A stretch of DNA of 64,000 bases from Spisula solida (GCA_947247005.1 OX365952.1:5230501-5294500); one strand, 5' to 3'. Shown: positions 33,453-45,059, numbered from the stretch's first letter. Translations and numbers: made by a program. Notes: generated from the letters alone by a model not told the origin.

Positions 33453-33605
33453 GGTCATTCAGCTAGTTATAATTTATTATACTTTTCGACAGCTTGGACT
33501 TGGGCGGATCTGCGCTTGTTTAGTTGGGCATTGTGCTTAGTGTGTTTTTAATGTTTTCTGTGCTCGGCTGGTTAAGTTGAGTGCTGCCTTCCCTGTCTGA
33601 CTTAA
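33453..33605 (+). mobile_element. Family A tail inside the composite element
   Basis: GTTAAGTTGAGTGCTGCC and TTCCCTGTCTGACTT at the end match the other tails closely. Confidence 0.75.
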
Positions 33606-33615
33606 TATACTCTTT

Positions 33616-33642
33616 CTGTATACTTATTTTTGGTGGGCACTG
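33616..33642 (-). repeat. Right terminal inverted repeat (27 bp)
   Basis: Exact reverse complement of 31424-31450; followed by TA. Confidence 0.95.
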
Positions 33643-33644
33643 TA

Positions 33645-34388
33645 TAGTGTTGTGTTTCTCTTTGTATAATTACTTACGGTGCTAAAGTTATTTACGAGCG
33701 TATGATTTTAAGTAAATTGAATATTTTGTTTCCTATTTGCTTTAAAACGGCGTGAGCTAAATTAAAAACGAATTCGGTTTCTATTTTACTGTAATACGAG
33801 TTTATGAGTCTGGTAACGACATATGGGCGGTACTGTCGTTAAGATAAAAATACCATAATTAACATTGTATATTTGTTCTTTCTAGACAATCTCGTTTTGT
33901 AATTTCTATGATAGAAGATCTGTTTTTTGTCTATATTTAATTCTTCTCATAGTATTTCATTTTACAGTCTACTATATTTTGTTATAGATGTATTTCCTTA
34001 ACATAGCACTGCACCATATTTTCCCCTGGTGAAACTTTCTCAAAAATGGAGTTTTGATGTTATTCGCGACACGACACTGCTGAAATGGCGATACCCTTTT
34101 GTTATGTGCTATCAATGGATTATAGTGATTTATCAGTGAGAATAGCAGTAAAAAATAATTGTGAAAATTGTTATTTTCACTATTATGGAAGCTTGTACAA
34201 ATACGGGGTTATAGGGGAAGAAAAGGAAATATAACCCCAACGACGCCAGGCTTTAAAATATCCGTTACGTCTTTTTTACGTCGTGTCGTCACAATTCCAA
34301 TGTGATATTTCAAATTGAGCCGAATACTGTACCATTTTAAGAGAATTGAAGCATATTTTGAAAATAAATTTGTATGTATTTTTGGTAC
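33645..34388. other. Non-genic sequence, nothing recognised
   Basis: No repeat or coding signal recognised. Confidence 0.4.
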
Positions 34389-34458
34389 AAGATCAAATTT
34401 ATTTCACTCGTGAAAATATTGATTTTCTTTAATCACTCGGTGAAATAAATTCGACCTT
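34389..34458. repeat. Hairpin, ~25-bp arms
   Basis: AAGATCAAATTTATTTCACT at the left and GTGAAATAAATTCGACCTT at the right are near-complementary around an AT-rich loop. Probably a small fold-back element. Confidence 0.65.
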
Positions 34459-34835
34459 GCCGCAAAATAAACAAACATCATCTATATATTATACACTTTG
34501 TATGTTTGAAATTAAAATTATATTCATATTAATTATAAATTCGCAAGATAACGGATTCGCGAATTAACGTAAAAATACATTATCGAAAATAAAACCAGTT
34601 GATAGTATTCTACATATCACCTTAATTCGTTTAAGTCTATAAATAGATAATCTATCTAAACATAAAAAGAATTCCATCCTGAACGAATCGAAAGCAATTT
34701 TGAGCGCAATCAACATCTAATATTACGACTTAAACCCTTAAACGTTTCATTATTCTCGTCATCAATGGTTGCCATTTCTGAGAACTATGTAGTAGTTTAT
34801 TGATGACGTAAAACTAATGGTGAAAATGTATAGCC

Positions 34836-35335
34836 CAGTCAGGGTAATAATAGAGTGACGCAGTGGTCGGTCCACTATTACGGAGTAAAACCAATTACAT
34901 AAAAGCTCATACAGACAGCTATAATTACAATGCCATTCTAACAGACTATATTCACGCTACATGTTTAGACAATGTTTAGTATCTTATTATTAGTGTACAC
35001 AAATATCAGTTTCTTAAATAATAATTAATTTAGCAGTATTTTAATACAACGCATTGACGACAGTCTCTTAGTTTTACATATGTAAATATTGTTTATTCCT
35101 AATGTAATCGTAATTTTTGGAGAACTAGATATGGAATTATGATAATTAGATTATTATATGATTATCATACGTCTCCTATAATTCAAGATTGAATGGTTGT
35201 GTAGTTAGTTTTACCTGTTACGTTTTAAACTGTGTTTGTTTTATGTATGTACATAAATGAGACGAAAATAAAAAATAAAATATGCACAAACTGCAACCTC
35301 ACTGTCCCAATATCCTAACTGGACTGTACGTATTA
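34836..35335 (+). mobile_element. Dispersed repeat shared with 52869-53096, with an insertion
   Basis: CAGTCAGGGTAATAAT, GAGTGACGCAG, GTCCACT and AGACAATG match the second copy up to ~35010. The match resumes at ~35287 with AACTGCAACCTCACTGTC and TAACTGGACT. The second copy is contiguous, so ~240 bp here is an insertion or the second copy has a deletion. Confidence 0.6.
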
Positions 35336-36449
35336 GTTTACTGACGACGTAGAACTGCTGAATATTATTAAATTTATTGAACGAGTTGAATAAAATGACA
35401 TGAAACGTCAGGGATAGATTGTATATTTTCATTTCAGAAGATCACTGATGTGGACAAAATTAAAGCTTCATATTCATATCGGTCTAAAGTTTAAACAAGT
35501 TCCATACAGGACAAGTTTCATCAAAGGTCTATTTTTGCCCTGTATTTTTTTCAAAAAATAAAAATGCATGTTCCTATAAATTTGTCCAATAATTGTTATA
35601 ACACTTCCTGTGTAAAAATGAGCATACATATCCCAATGTCCTTTGCAATATGTTGACAAAGAGCCAAAAATATGTCCAGTTTAGTTAAAAATGTCATGTT
35701 CATGACTATTTATGACATAAAACCTTCGATTATTTTATTTATGTTTGTGTGCTACATTAGCAGCGGTTGACCTCAGTTTGGACAGATGAATAACATAACT
35801 ATATATGGAATTGAAAGATGGGCATTTATTATGCCGTCAACATAATATAATATATACAACAAAGTTTCAACAACAATATGTTGACAGAGTTAAACAACAA
35901 TAATAATAAAGTGAGATCAATATATTCAACCACCAAAAAAAGCCTGATATGGTATATGTAAGGCTGTGCATACAAATTATGTACAAAATAGGAAAGTGTA
36001 GCGAGAATGCCATACAATTTTATAAAGGTTTTACGACATGAAAAGCAATGAAAATGTTTAAAAATTACATTATTTGTTAAGCAGGACACATTTACAGAAG
36101 ATGTGTCGACAGATTACGAGATAAATTCATACATGTATGCTTAATGTTTTGAAAGACGGTAATTAGTAATTTAGGACAGATTTATAAGAACAAGCATTTT
36201 TATTTTTTGACACAACACAGGGCTAAATTAAGTCATAAATGAACCTTGTTCTTTAATACTTAGCAAAAATGAATTTGATATTCTATTGATCACATACATA
36301 ATATTTCTTAAAATCTTGCCTTCGCTAGCGTATAAGTGCGTAACATTACCATGTAAACAAAAAACGTTTCTTTAATTATTTCCTGGAAGGGTGGTTATTA
36401 CGCATAAAACATCAATTCAACACCGTTTTAATTAAGAAATAAAATTCTG
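35336..36449. other. Non-genic sequence, nothing recognised
   Basis: Minus-strand frames of 61-86 codons have no recognisable domain. Weak ACAACAATA simple sequence near 35857-35910. Confidence 0.4.
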
Positions 36450-36680
36450 TTCACCGACAAAATACAAGAACAAAGTTTTTATTTAGATTCTGAACACGAT
36501 AATTTCCCGTACTATTTAACTGCGCGCATTCCATTTTCACCCATTTTACATTGAACATAAATCCACGCTGAAATTGAGTGGCTTATTAGCGGGTACAATT
36601 ACCATTATAATGAAAACGAAGTTTGTAAGAACACATTTTAAACATTGAAACAATTTTAATAACACGATTATAATGTATCT
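36450..36680 (+). mobile_element. Dispersed repeat shared with 29256-29545
   Basis: Starts TTCACCGACAAAATACAAGA, the exact reverse complement of the word at 29256-29277. It continues in the same direction as that copy (AAAGTTTTTATTTAGATTCT, TCCCGTACTATTTAACTGCG, CCATTTTCACCCATTTTACA). Confidence 0.65.
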
Positions 36681-38410
36681 ACGTCATGAAATGAAAATAT
36701 AAATGAATTTATTATCAGAAGTCTTTACGAAACTTAGTGTCGAGAGTATATTAGAGTTTCTAAAAATATTTTAGATAGGAAGGGCCCCAAAAATAGGATC
36801 ACACCCATTCGAACATAACACTAACTACTAGGTGAAGAAGACGTCGCGCTTTGAAAGAAAATGAGTGCTATATGGTGCTATTTTCATATGATTTTAATAA
36901 CTTGCCAGCAAAGCCTCTAGTCGTATTATTTTGTCCACTCGTTTTATTTCTTTTATTAAAATCAGCAATCATGCAGGATCCTCTATCTTATTGTTTTCAT
37001 ACATTTATATCCACATTATAAAACACACATTAAACCTATATTTTGTCACTTTACCCTAATGTAGAATATTGCACTGATTAACGACAGGATTCCTGGTATA
37101 AAACAATTAGCAATCTATTCTAAAGGCTTTTCTGGTCCCATACAGTAGATACAAATGTACTAGAACTGGGAAATCAAATCAAAGTGGACTGTAAGAATGA
37201 TATTACTGGAGACAAATGTTCTAGAAATGTGTGTTTGATGAGCACTATTTTAGATTAGTAGACCTCCACACACTAGGTATAGGTACAACATTACACCATT
37301 GGCATCATCTCACAGTCTGATAAAACATTTTGTATATACATTCCAGGGAAAACTAATAGCAGTGCAGACTGTTTATCGCGATTTTGAAGAGAATTGAAGA
37401 AGCGTATACTAGTATTGCTTCCTTTTTATTACGCGTATAATTCGATTTTATATAGTCATGTAGTTGCACTCTATAACGGTATTGTAGAACGTTGCCTTGT
37501 CAACAAATTCAACTTTTAATATCCCGCCATCATCGACCCGTGCCGGCAGTCAGTGTGATGATACTTTCAGTGCTTTTATTACATTACAATTTTACTCCAT
37601 ATGTAGTATACTTCCCAAGGGAGAACAAACCGTTTTGTAGCTTTTTTAAATAAAATTATAAAAACCGTAACTGGAGACAATTTAGATAGTATTCCATATA
37701 AGCAATGTATAATCGTTCTAGTTGTAGAAGAAATATTTTCTTTCCAGACGATACATTAAAAAATGAGTGACATTTTGCCTAAGTCAGCTGGGATCCGCAG
37801 GAATTGGTTAAATACGCCTACTTACTATTTTATAAATAGTAGTGAAACGAATATTGTTAACATTATTTTCGCTTATTCAGTGTACTTTTGTTTGACCGAC
37901 TTATCCGTCATTTACTGTAAAGCATATGTTTTCACGAGAAATAAAATTTGTGATTTTAATTATATCTATATGCGCAAGATTAAATGCGGCAGAATTTAAA
38001 CTGCAGAAAAATCTACTTTCTGCGTTTTGTGCTGTTGTTTTAAGTTCACGAACATGATATTTAGCGAACTCACCGAACTCTTCAATACAGAGGAAATTAC
38101 CCCCCTCGAATATTTCTGATATTATTGTAGTTTATTCTTTCTGCTGACGGCTGCATTCTGGTGAATGCTGGTTATGCCTATAATTCAAATTCTGCAGCTG
38201 TCTTTAGACAATTTGCAGAAATGTTGTAGCTAATTATGTACCAGTCATTTGTGACAGCACAATATATGTCGTTAATCCAATAGGACCTATGGGGACCATT
38301 AAATATGAATGCACAATCCCTAGGCTTAGACGTACACTTGTATAAGTCAGTGTAATCCAATATAAGATAGGTTGCGGAATACAATACTATTTGAGCATTT
38401 CGCCATGAAC
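36681..38410. other. Non-genic sequence, nothing recognised
   Basis: A 78-codon plus-strand frame starts at 37763 just after TTTCTTTCCAG (37747). Its first residues (MSDILPKSAGI) look ordinary but the rest is not like any protein I know, and no donor is obvious. A 91-codon minus-strand frame (38178-38453) is also unrecognised. Confidence 0.35.
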
Positions 38411-38770
38411 AGCATTTTGTGTGTAGTAAAAGAAAAGAAAGAAAGCCACACATTTTCGAGGGCTGCTTTCAGCAGTTCAGCCGTTCAGCCACCCTTGACA
38501 TTTAAACTTCCCCTTGAATCGTGCGTTCGAGTCTCCCTGGGGAGATTATTTCTCGCCTAGTGGGTGTGCAGCCAACATCGATATGTGGCGCCTAGGTCTA
38601 TCGAGCATGTTCAGAAACATCCCTTACAGGAACCAATTCACACATTGTCGAGTGGAGCATGTGGGTTATTCTTGTTCAGAGAAATTAAGCAGTGATGCAG
38701 ACGGGGGTTGAACCCGGGACATCTCGACCCACGAAGCCCGCGCTCTACTTCTAGGCAAACGTTTCTAGTA
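38411..38770 (-). mobile_element. tRNA-derived, SINE-like sequence on the minus strand
   Basis: On the minus strand TGCCTAGAAGTAGAGCG (38741-38757) resembles an A box, and CCGGGTTCAACCC (38704-38716) is a good B box with a T stem of 4 of 5 pairs (CCGGG/CCCGT). Downstream about 280 bp of non-tRNA sequence leads to a (TTTC)n-like tract at 38419-38440. This order fits a tRNA-headed SINE. The anticodon arm cannot be folded convincingly. Confidence 0.45.
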
Positions 38771-39341
38771 AAGAGACTTTGTAAATTATATATATACACG
38801 TACGTTGTTAAAATCCCGTGCGAAGCTTCGCAAAAAAACACGTCGTGGTAATTTTATAATTCAAAAAACTTTACAAATCATTACCATATCCATTTAATCT
38901 TAAAGTACCACCAATAAAAAGGCTATATAAAAGTATGTGTCTTTCGGGGAACATAAAAGACACGTAACAGTTAAAAGAATGATGTCTTCATCAATCGATT
39001 ATGACTGTCTATATAAAGTCAATAAATCCACGGGCGATGAAAGTTTGCGTTTCCCGTGCGTACGCATCCCTGTATGACATTGTCTACATCTTATTTTCGT
39101 CGGTCACACGTCCGTAAATAGTAGAAGCTACACAAAACTGAAAGACGAAATACCCAAAAGTGGTATTTACGTACAAGTTACACGTTCATTTTCGCAACCT
39201 CTCTATTATCTCATGTATCACTTCATCATCTTTGAAAAGTGTTTTGCTGTTTTGGGACACAAGACTGTTCCTTTGATTGTGTTTCATGTCGCGTTTATGT
39301 AATGCAGCACAACTTCCATAGCTCACGATGTACTTTCGAGA
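38771..39341. other. Non-genic sequence, nothing recognised
   Basis: No feature recognised. Confidence 0.4.
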
Positions 39342-39416
39342 TTAGTCTGGTTCCCGATATTTACAATTTAGCAGTAAAACTATTGTAAGATTGGGGATAA
39401 TTAGGAACCAGACTAA
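39342..39416. mobile_element. 75-bp hairpin element
   Basis: TTAGTCTGGTTCC at the left and GGAACCAGACTAA at the right are exact 13-bp inverted repeats. Further pairing inside is weak. Likely a minimal MITE or its remnant. Confidence 0.6.
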
Positions 39417-40962
39417 GCCGAATTATGATTCATGTAATTGCATTATAGTCTCCCGCGACTAACATCGAGTACTACAAAACCTACTCCCAATTTATTTCAA
39501 AGAGCATAATTATACAACCAATCTTGTTTGATTTTACCATTGCGTATTAAAATCAAAATGAGTAGTCATTATAAAACTATCAAAGTGCTTTTCTCCGCGT
39601 TCTGGTCTCATTATAACATAACCAGTGTATGCTAACTGCCGTATTTTACACAATAGTTTCACTGTTAATTGTAAATCAATAAATGTAACTACCACTCAGC
39701 GTAATAACGCGTGATTAAACTTTGATTGGTCTGCAGCTTTAATGGATTCAAAAACAAAAATATTCCACATTGAAAAAAAAACACAAAAATATTCCTCATT
39801 GAAATAACAATTATTCCTCATGCACAATTTTAGAGATTTAACATTATTTTGTTGAATAGCATCATGTTTTTGGTTTTAGTTTTATCACATTAAATGGGAC
39901 AATATACAAAAACGAACGATTTTAGATTCTATGAAACCTTACATTTTTTTTAAATCATAAATTAGTAATGTATTTTCACACTTTGATTATAATTCTGTGC
40001 AGTGAAACATGAATCAGGAAGGTCACAGGGGATATCGAGCTTGAAATTATACTACAAATGTCTATACACGAAAGTTGCTCAAATTACCATCGTCGAAATT
40101 TTGAAGTGTTAAACATTTTATTACGTTATTTCGCTAACATTTCGAATAAGTATCTTTGTATATAAGGGCCTGCTTGATTGCAAATTTTTTTAAGTTGATG
40201 AATTGTACTTCTATAAGTGTAATCATGAGTCGGAAGCCATTGTGCATAATTGTATGTTATCGAACTTCAGTACGAAGTTAAAGTATGCACCAATCGACAC
40301 AATATCACATAGCTTCGTTTGTATAGGGGAGACACCAACTGGCAGCCGAAGTGTGACGTTATCTACTAGATGCAAAATTGCCTGTAAGGAAGAAACTTTA
40401 TTTGACAGATAAATGGGGAAGAATTTAACTTAGCACTTCATATAGTTTTTCATAACGCATATTGCATAGTGCGTACAAATTATTCTGTTCTTCACTCTTT
40501 ATGCATGAATATACTACAAGCTTCTTGGGCGGAATGTATCCATTTATGTGAAAGAGTCGTGTCATATCGGTAGTTTAGATACACTATAGTGTTCATACTA
40601 CACCAAGTGCACATATCCGTAATACTCTGTGCATTATGAAAACAGATGCCGAAGGTAACTTTTATACAATAAATACATTGTTGAAATAAGCTAAACGAAT
40701 GTTCGAGGATGCAGTTAAATTATTCGCACTATAACGACATATATAAGTATACATTCGTGCAGAGAGGTCAACTCATTGACTCGGGTTGATTCTAAATAGG
40801 ATAATGACAGTGTGTCTACGTACTAGTAGTATGTACCGTATCCCGTAGCGATTCAGATTGAATAACGAGATATCGAAAGTTCAAATCTTGGTCTGGATCC
40901 ATTCTGATATGGCTGCTTGGTGAACCACCAGGTATAGTTATATGTTTACCATGCGTCTATAC
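39417..40962. other. Non-genic sequence, nothing recognised
   Basis: A small AT-rich duplication (ATATTCC.CATTGAAA at 39760 and 39789). GTTCAAATCTTGG at 40879 resembles a B box without a partner. A 69-codon frame at 40203-40412 is unsupported. Confidence 0.4.
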
Positions 40963-41216
40963 GCCTGGGTATTGTTTTATCAGAGCACTTACGCCAATTG
41001 TAAACTTACGTTCAAATTGTTTATAGCTCTTTATATTTACAGCTACTTGTGATAAAAGGATTGTTCAATACTTATTATTATTCCGTCAAAGAACTCATAC
41101 ATAACATATTTGTCCCCAATGTGTAGGTTTTAAAGAATGATTAAGAAATTAAACCTGAACGTAAGTTTACGATGCTCGTAAGTGCTTTGATAATAAAGTG
41201 CCCTGGTGGCTTGTAT
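40963..41216. mobile_element. Fold-back MITE, ~55-bp arms
   Basis: Left GCCTGGGTATTGTTTTATCA, GAGCACTTACG, TAAACTTACGTTCA; right TGAACGTAAGTTTACG, CGTAAGTGCTTTGATAATAA, GTGCCCTGG. The arms are imperfect inverted copies around a ~140-bp AT-rich middle. A related but longer copy is at 43566-43986. Confidence 0.7.
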
Positions 41217-41579
41217 TAAGGACACTGTGCTAGGAGGGTAATGTGCTAGAAGGTAGCTGCCTAATAAGTCAACTTGGAAAATTCTTAAAATAGCGACAGA
41301 CGGCGTTATTAGATATACACTTGTCTCAGTACCTATACTTCTATATAAATCAATTACACAAAACATTTATTATGTTATCACTTTGCCAGACTATAATTCT
41401 GTGTAAAGCGATTATAATAACCGGACATGGAAAGCAACATTCAGCAGATCACGTCAGGCACGAAATGAACACACGAAACCAAAAGGCACGAACCACGGGG
41501 ACAAGGCAGCACAATGCAGCACAATGCAGCAAAAGGCAACACAAGACAGAAACAGCATAGTACATTGAAGAAAGAGATC
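41217..41579. other. Low-complexity CA-rich sequence
   Basis: From 41420, A- and CA-rich with small repeats (GCAGCACAAT at 41507 and 41517). The 79-codon frame 41321-41560 reflects this composition. Possibly an old Family A flank. Confidence 0.35.
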
Positions 41580-41790
41580 ACATTAAGTCAGACAGGGAAG
41601 GCAGCGCTCAACTTAACCATCCGAGCACAGAAATGTTAAAAACATCCAAGACACTATACCCAACTGAACAAACCGAGCGCTGAAAACAGAAAAGTATAAA
41701 AACGGACAATACTTACAAACAAACTATCAAAAGAACAGTCACACGTAAGCCCTACTATAAAAACTACAGTGCAGCCAATGCTTGCAAAGC
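41580..41790 (-). mobile_element. Family A dispersed repeat, minus strand
   Basis: GTCAGACAGGGAAGGCAGCG, CTCAACTTAACCATCCGAGC and ACAGAAATGTTAAAAACAT match the reversed Family A tail closely. Downstream the similarity fades (CCAATGCTTGCAAAGCTGCA). Confidence 0.7.
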
Positions 41791-42239
41791 TGCAAACAGA
41801 GCTAGATCACCATACAAACACACGTATATGTGCGAAATCATGACGTATCCGATACCCAGCACCCTAATGGTTTCATAATACCACTGTTCATTACAGCTCA
41901 TATACTTAGCTGTATTTCCTGGACTAATAAATAACTACACATTCAATATTTATATAGAAATTACAAATATAAATATATTATATCTACTGTATTAAAGACC
42001 TTCCCATATCACATTGCTTTCCTTGGAATATTTATGTTTGTCTGACATTTTATATGAATCTGATATAGTTTGTCTTCTGAGTATGCGATATGAAATCACT
42101 TGTGCGCGTTAGCAAGTCAATAAGGAAGTTTAATACACGCCACCGATATGATATTAATGTTGAAATGTTACTTGTGATCTAAATTCATTCATTATGATTA
42201 TCCGCGATAAAATTCAGAACGGCAAGTCAAAGGAGGCCG
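41791..42239. other. Non-genic sequence, nothing recognised
   Basis: No feature recognised. Confidence 0.4.
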
Positions 42240-42790
42240 TCATTGACATTTCCATTTTGTGACGACCAATGAGTTTTCCCATACATTGAATCTTTTCTAA
42301 TGATGACCAATACGTTTTTACTGCATTTGGATGACAACAGAACACGTTTTTCTATATTTTGACGACGACCTGCGAGTTTCGCCTTGTTTTTTTTAATTTC
42401 CCATATTTGTTGACGACAAACGAGCTTTTGCCATACTTTGATGGTGACCAACGTTTTCCTCATATATTTTTGCTGACGACAAACGAGGTTTGCCTTGTTT
42501 GTATGGTGACAAACGGTTTCCCCATATTTTGTTGACGACAAACGAGGTTTGCCTTGTTTGTATGGTGACAAACGGTTTCCCCATATTTTGTTGACGACAG
42601 ACGAGGTTTGCCTTGTTTGTATGGTGACAAACGGTTTCCCCATATTTTGTTGAGGACAGACGAGGTTTGCCTTGTTTGTATGGTGACCAACGGTTTCCCC
42701 ATATTTTGTTGACGACAGACGAGGTTTGCCTTGTTTGTATGGTGACCAACGGTTTCCCCATATTTTGTTGAACACTAACACAATTTTGCC
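42240..42790. repeat. Tandem array: ~30-bp degenerate units growing into 59-bp units
   Basis: AAACGAGGTTTGCCTTGTTT (or AGACGAGG) starts at 42481, 42540, 42599, 42658 and 42717, exactly 59 bp apart. Each unit has two related halves (GTTGACGACAAACGAGG and TATGGTGACAAACGGTTTCC). On the 42240 side the units are older and nearer 30 bp (GACGACC.A.GAGTTTTCCC). Since 59 is not a multiple of 3 and the unit lacks stops on the minus strand, three overlapping minus-strand frames of 80-184 codons are open; none is a supported gene. Confidence 0.9.
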
Positions 42791-43098
42791 CCTTTCTATA
42801 ATGACGACAAATCCTTGTTCCCGTATTTTGATGAGGATGGTTGATTTGATGATGATGATATTTTACACGAGATTTGTAAGTGATGTAACGTGACGTAATT
42901 GTGACGTATTTAACAAAAGTTGTCTATTGGTTGATACATTCGATATCAAAAGTAAGAAATTCTTTCTAAACCAGTTTTGACAAAATAACTCTTCAAAGTG
43001 ACAATTCAAAAGGGGACACACGTCAGGAAAAGATACATGTATATGAGGGGAAATGTATAGTGAGACATATATTAGGGGACAGACGTACGAACATTGTG
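42791..43098. other. Non-genic sequence, nothing recognised
   Basis: A 92-codon minus-strand frame (42863-43141) overlaps the retroelement tail and has no known domain. Confidence 0.4.
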
Positions 43099-43200
43099 TA
43101 AGTAGTAAGTAAGTAACGACTTTATTCATAGTAGATAACATATTTGGTGTGACACCAATATTTCAATATGGTCTGTGGTGTGACGTCATCAAGTTTTTAA
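43099..43200 (-). mobile_element. 3' end of a non-LTR retroelement (minus strand)
   Basis: Plus-strand TAAGTAGTAAGTAAGTAA (43099-43116), CGACTTTATTC, then AACATATTTGGTGTGACACC and AATATGG. On the minus strand this is a 3' UTR ending in AATAAAG followed by a TTAC-type tail, like 2863 and 45904. Confidence 0.45.
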
Positions 43201-43565
43201 ATCGAGTCCCGGGCAGTAATGAATAATGACAAGGTAATCTTGTTTAACGCGTCCGACGTCGAATGTTACCGACATACTTCCACACACTCCCAAATACTCC
43301 GGTATATAACTTCATGATATATACCGCAATAAATATCGCCTTTCATTCCCTAACAAATATATATCATATTGACCTAGTGTGTCTATTTGATTGTATATTT
43401 ATTGTTACTGAGCGAAATTAATGATGTAGTTAGAGAAACTGACAGGCTACAGAATAGCAATTGAATCATTTCTGGATGTATGGTCCATGTATTCAATGAC
43501 GATATAGTCTGGACAAGCAGAGTGGTGTATGATGCGATGTTATAGTACAATACGCTATATAGAGT
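43201..43565. other. Non-genic sequence, nothing recognised
   Basis: No feature recognised. Confidence 0.4.
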
Positions 43566-43986
43566 CCCTGGTTATCAAAGCACTTACGAAATTCTTAAAC
43601 ATACGTTCAAGTTTAAATTCGTTATTAATCATTAAAAACTGCAAATGGGGGAGAGCTAGGTAAGAGTTAATTAAGTGAATCTTTAGTATTGAAATCAAGC
43701 TATTGGTTGAGCCACAGGAAGTTGCATAATTGAAAAGAAAATTGTTTTTGGATTTATTTCACTTCTGTAGAGCCTGAATTAAAATATCAATCCTGTCTAT
43801 ATTTGTATACAGGCTCTACAGTAGATCTACTGAAATTTTTTTCCAAAAACATTTTTTTTCTTTTTAAATTATGCAAGTTCCTATGGTTGAGCTATCAATT
43901 TTTCACAAATTTTAGTTAAACACGACAAACAAATAGTTTAAATTTGACCGTAAGTTTATGATGCCTTAATAAAACGGTACCCCTAT
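43566..43986. mobile_element. Fold-back MITE with a second inverted repeat nested inside
   Basis: Outer ends CCCTGGTTATCAAAGCACTT, ACGTTCAAGTTTAAATT and AATTTGACCGTAAGTTTATG, ACGGTACCCC relate to the element at 40963. Inside, 43698-43893 is a separate inverted repeat with ~80-bp arms: GTTGCATAATTGAAAAGAAA, TGTTTTTGGA, CTGTAGAGCCTG at the left; AGGCTCTACAGTAGA, CCAAAAACA, TAAATTATGCAAGTTCC at the right. Confidence 0.7.
43698..43893. mobile_element. Nested inverted-repeat element, ~80-bp arms
   Basis: AGCTATTGGTTGAG at 43698 mirrors the GGTTGAGCT end only partly, while the inner parts pair well through CTGTAGAGCCT/AGGCTCTACAG near the centre (~43800). It looks like an insertion into the outer fold-back, though a single complex palindrome is possible. 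Confidence 0.6.
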
Positions 43987-44045
43987 GTGTGAGTATTCGA
44001 GTCCTGTATATCACTGGTACAAAAATGCTATTTTGCGGAAACAAG

Positions 44046-44480
44046 AAAAAACTGACTCGAAACTACTCTTTACGTAGTGAAAACAAGCTTGTTATACTTC
44101 AGTTTGGTCAACATGACCATTTCCTATTTTCATGAAAATAGGTTCATAAGATGCACATTGCAATGAAGATTCGAAATATGTATGAGTCTTACAAGTGCTT
44201 ACGATCTTACTGTTCTAAGCCTGCAATATGTTAGTCAGAATGCAAATCATTAATTGATCTTTCCTACGTGTAAATCAGTTTAGTTTGTAATAAAATGTTG
44301 CGTCGTTAGTTTCAGTGAATCCTGCAAGCGCAATCACCCTAAGCAAAAGTGTGGGATTTTCAATACCGGTTTAAAAAGCTTGTTTTTCAATGAGTAAGTA
44401 GTTTTCAGACATTTTTTCGTGTTTTCTCAAAATAATGATTTTGTCCTTACGACCTTCTAATTCTAAGCCAGTGATTTATG
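44046..44480. mobile_element. Inverted pair of the dispersed repeat seen at 29560
   Basis: 44046-44190 (minus) has GAAACTACTCTTTACGTAGT, AGTTTGGTCAACATGACCA and CATGAAAATAGG. 44368-44478 (plus) has AAAAGCTTGTTTTTCAATGA, TAGTTTTCAGACA and CCTTCTAATTCTAAGCCAG. The two face each other across ~180 bp. Confidence 0.55.
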
Positions 44481-45059
44481 TGTAAACTCATTAAGTTGGT
44501 TTTGTAAGTACTATATTTAAAATACATATTTAAATACAAAAAGGTAAATCGATTAAAGAAGTCAGCATTCTACAGAAAATGACATCAATGAAAATTAGAT
44601 GTCATGACGTTGAAGACTGTCTTCCAATTAGGCTTGTAAACGAACCAGAAAATATTTCTTGGAAAACCGCCTGATGTCTAAAAATATTGGCTTAATTAAT
44701 TAAATGACATTTAAGACATGCGATCGTTGGTTTGATACTTGTATCAGATAGAGGTCTGTACAAACATTGATTTCTCAGACAAAACTACGGAAATGGTTTT
44801 AAACTTTTAATGCCAACCAATGTAAATGCTTTCGTTATGTAATGTTGTGTTTAAGAAAAGGTCGTATGTACTTGTCTATACTGTAATGTCCTTGAATGCA
44901 GAGCTAGTAATTTGTCCATGCTCACTCGTCCCCTGTGGACCATTATTAAAAAAAACATTTAAGAAGCTACATGGTTGTATCACTTGCTAATACTTTTTTG
45001 TGTCAAAGAATACTTGGTATAAAGACTTTGTAGCCGACAGGTGTCTTTGTGTTTTCCTT
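44481..45059. other. Non-genic sequence, nothing recognised
   Basis: No feature recognised. Confidence 0.4.

Larger units (their letters stand above)
31424..33642. mobile_element. Composite element with 27-bp Tc1-type inverted repeats and TA flanks
   Basis: The left end (31424-31450) starts CAGTGCCCACCAAAAATAAG and continues TATACAG. The right end (33616-33642) is its exact 27-bp reverse complement. Both are bordered by TA (31422-31423, 33643-33644), the Tc1/mariner target duplication. The start CAGTG...CCAAAAA resembles the ends of Tc1-like transposons. The ~2.2-kb interior carries no transposase frame. It contains Family A-like sequence on both sides of a Family C element, and the Family A tail (CTGCCTTCCCTGTCTGACTT, 33586-33605) stops about 10 bp before the right end. 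A non-autonomous element that has gathered other repeats. Confidence 0.85.

Noticed and set aside
37763..37999. 78-codon frame just after a CAG acceptor-like site
   Set aside because: Ordinary first residues, but no donor, no domain and AT-driven composition after residue 20.
42227..42781. 184-codon minus-strand frame with 'KPFVTIQTRQTS'-type repeats
   Set aside because: Produced by a 59-bp tandem repeat that is open in all three frames. The same peptide repeat appears in overlapping frames, which a real gene would not show.
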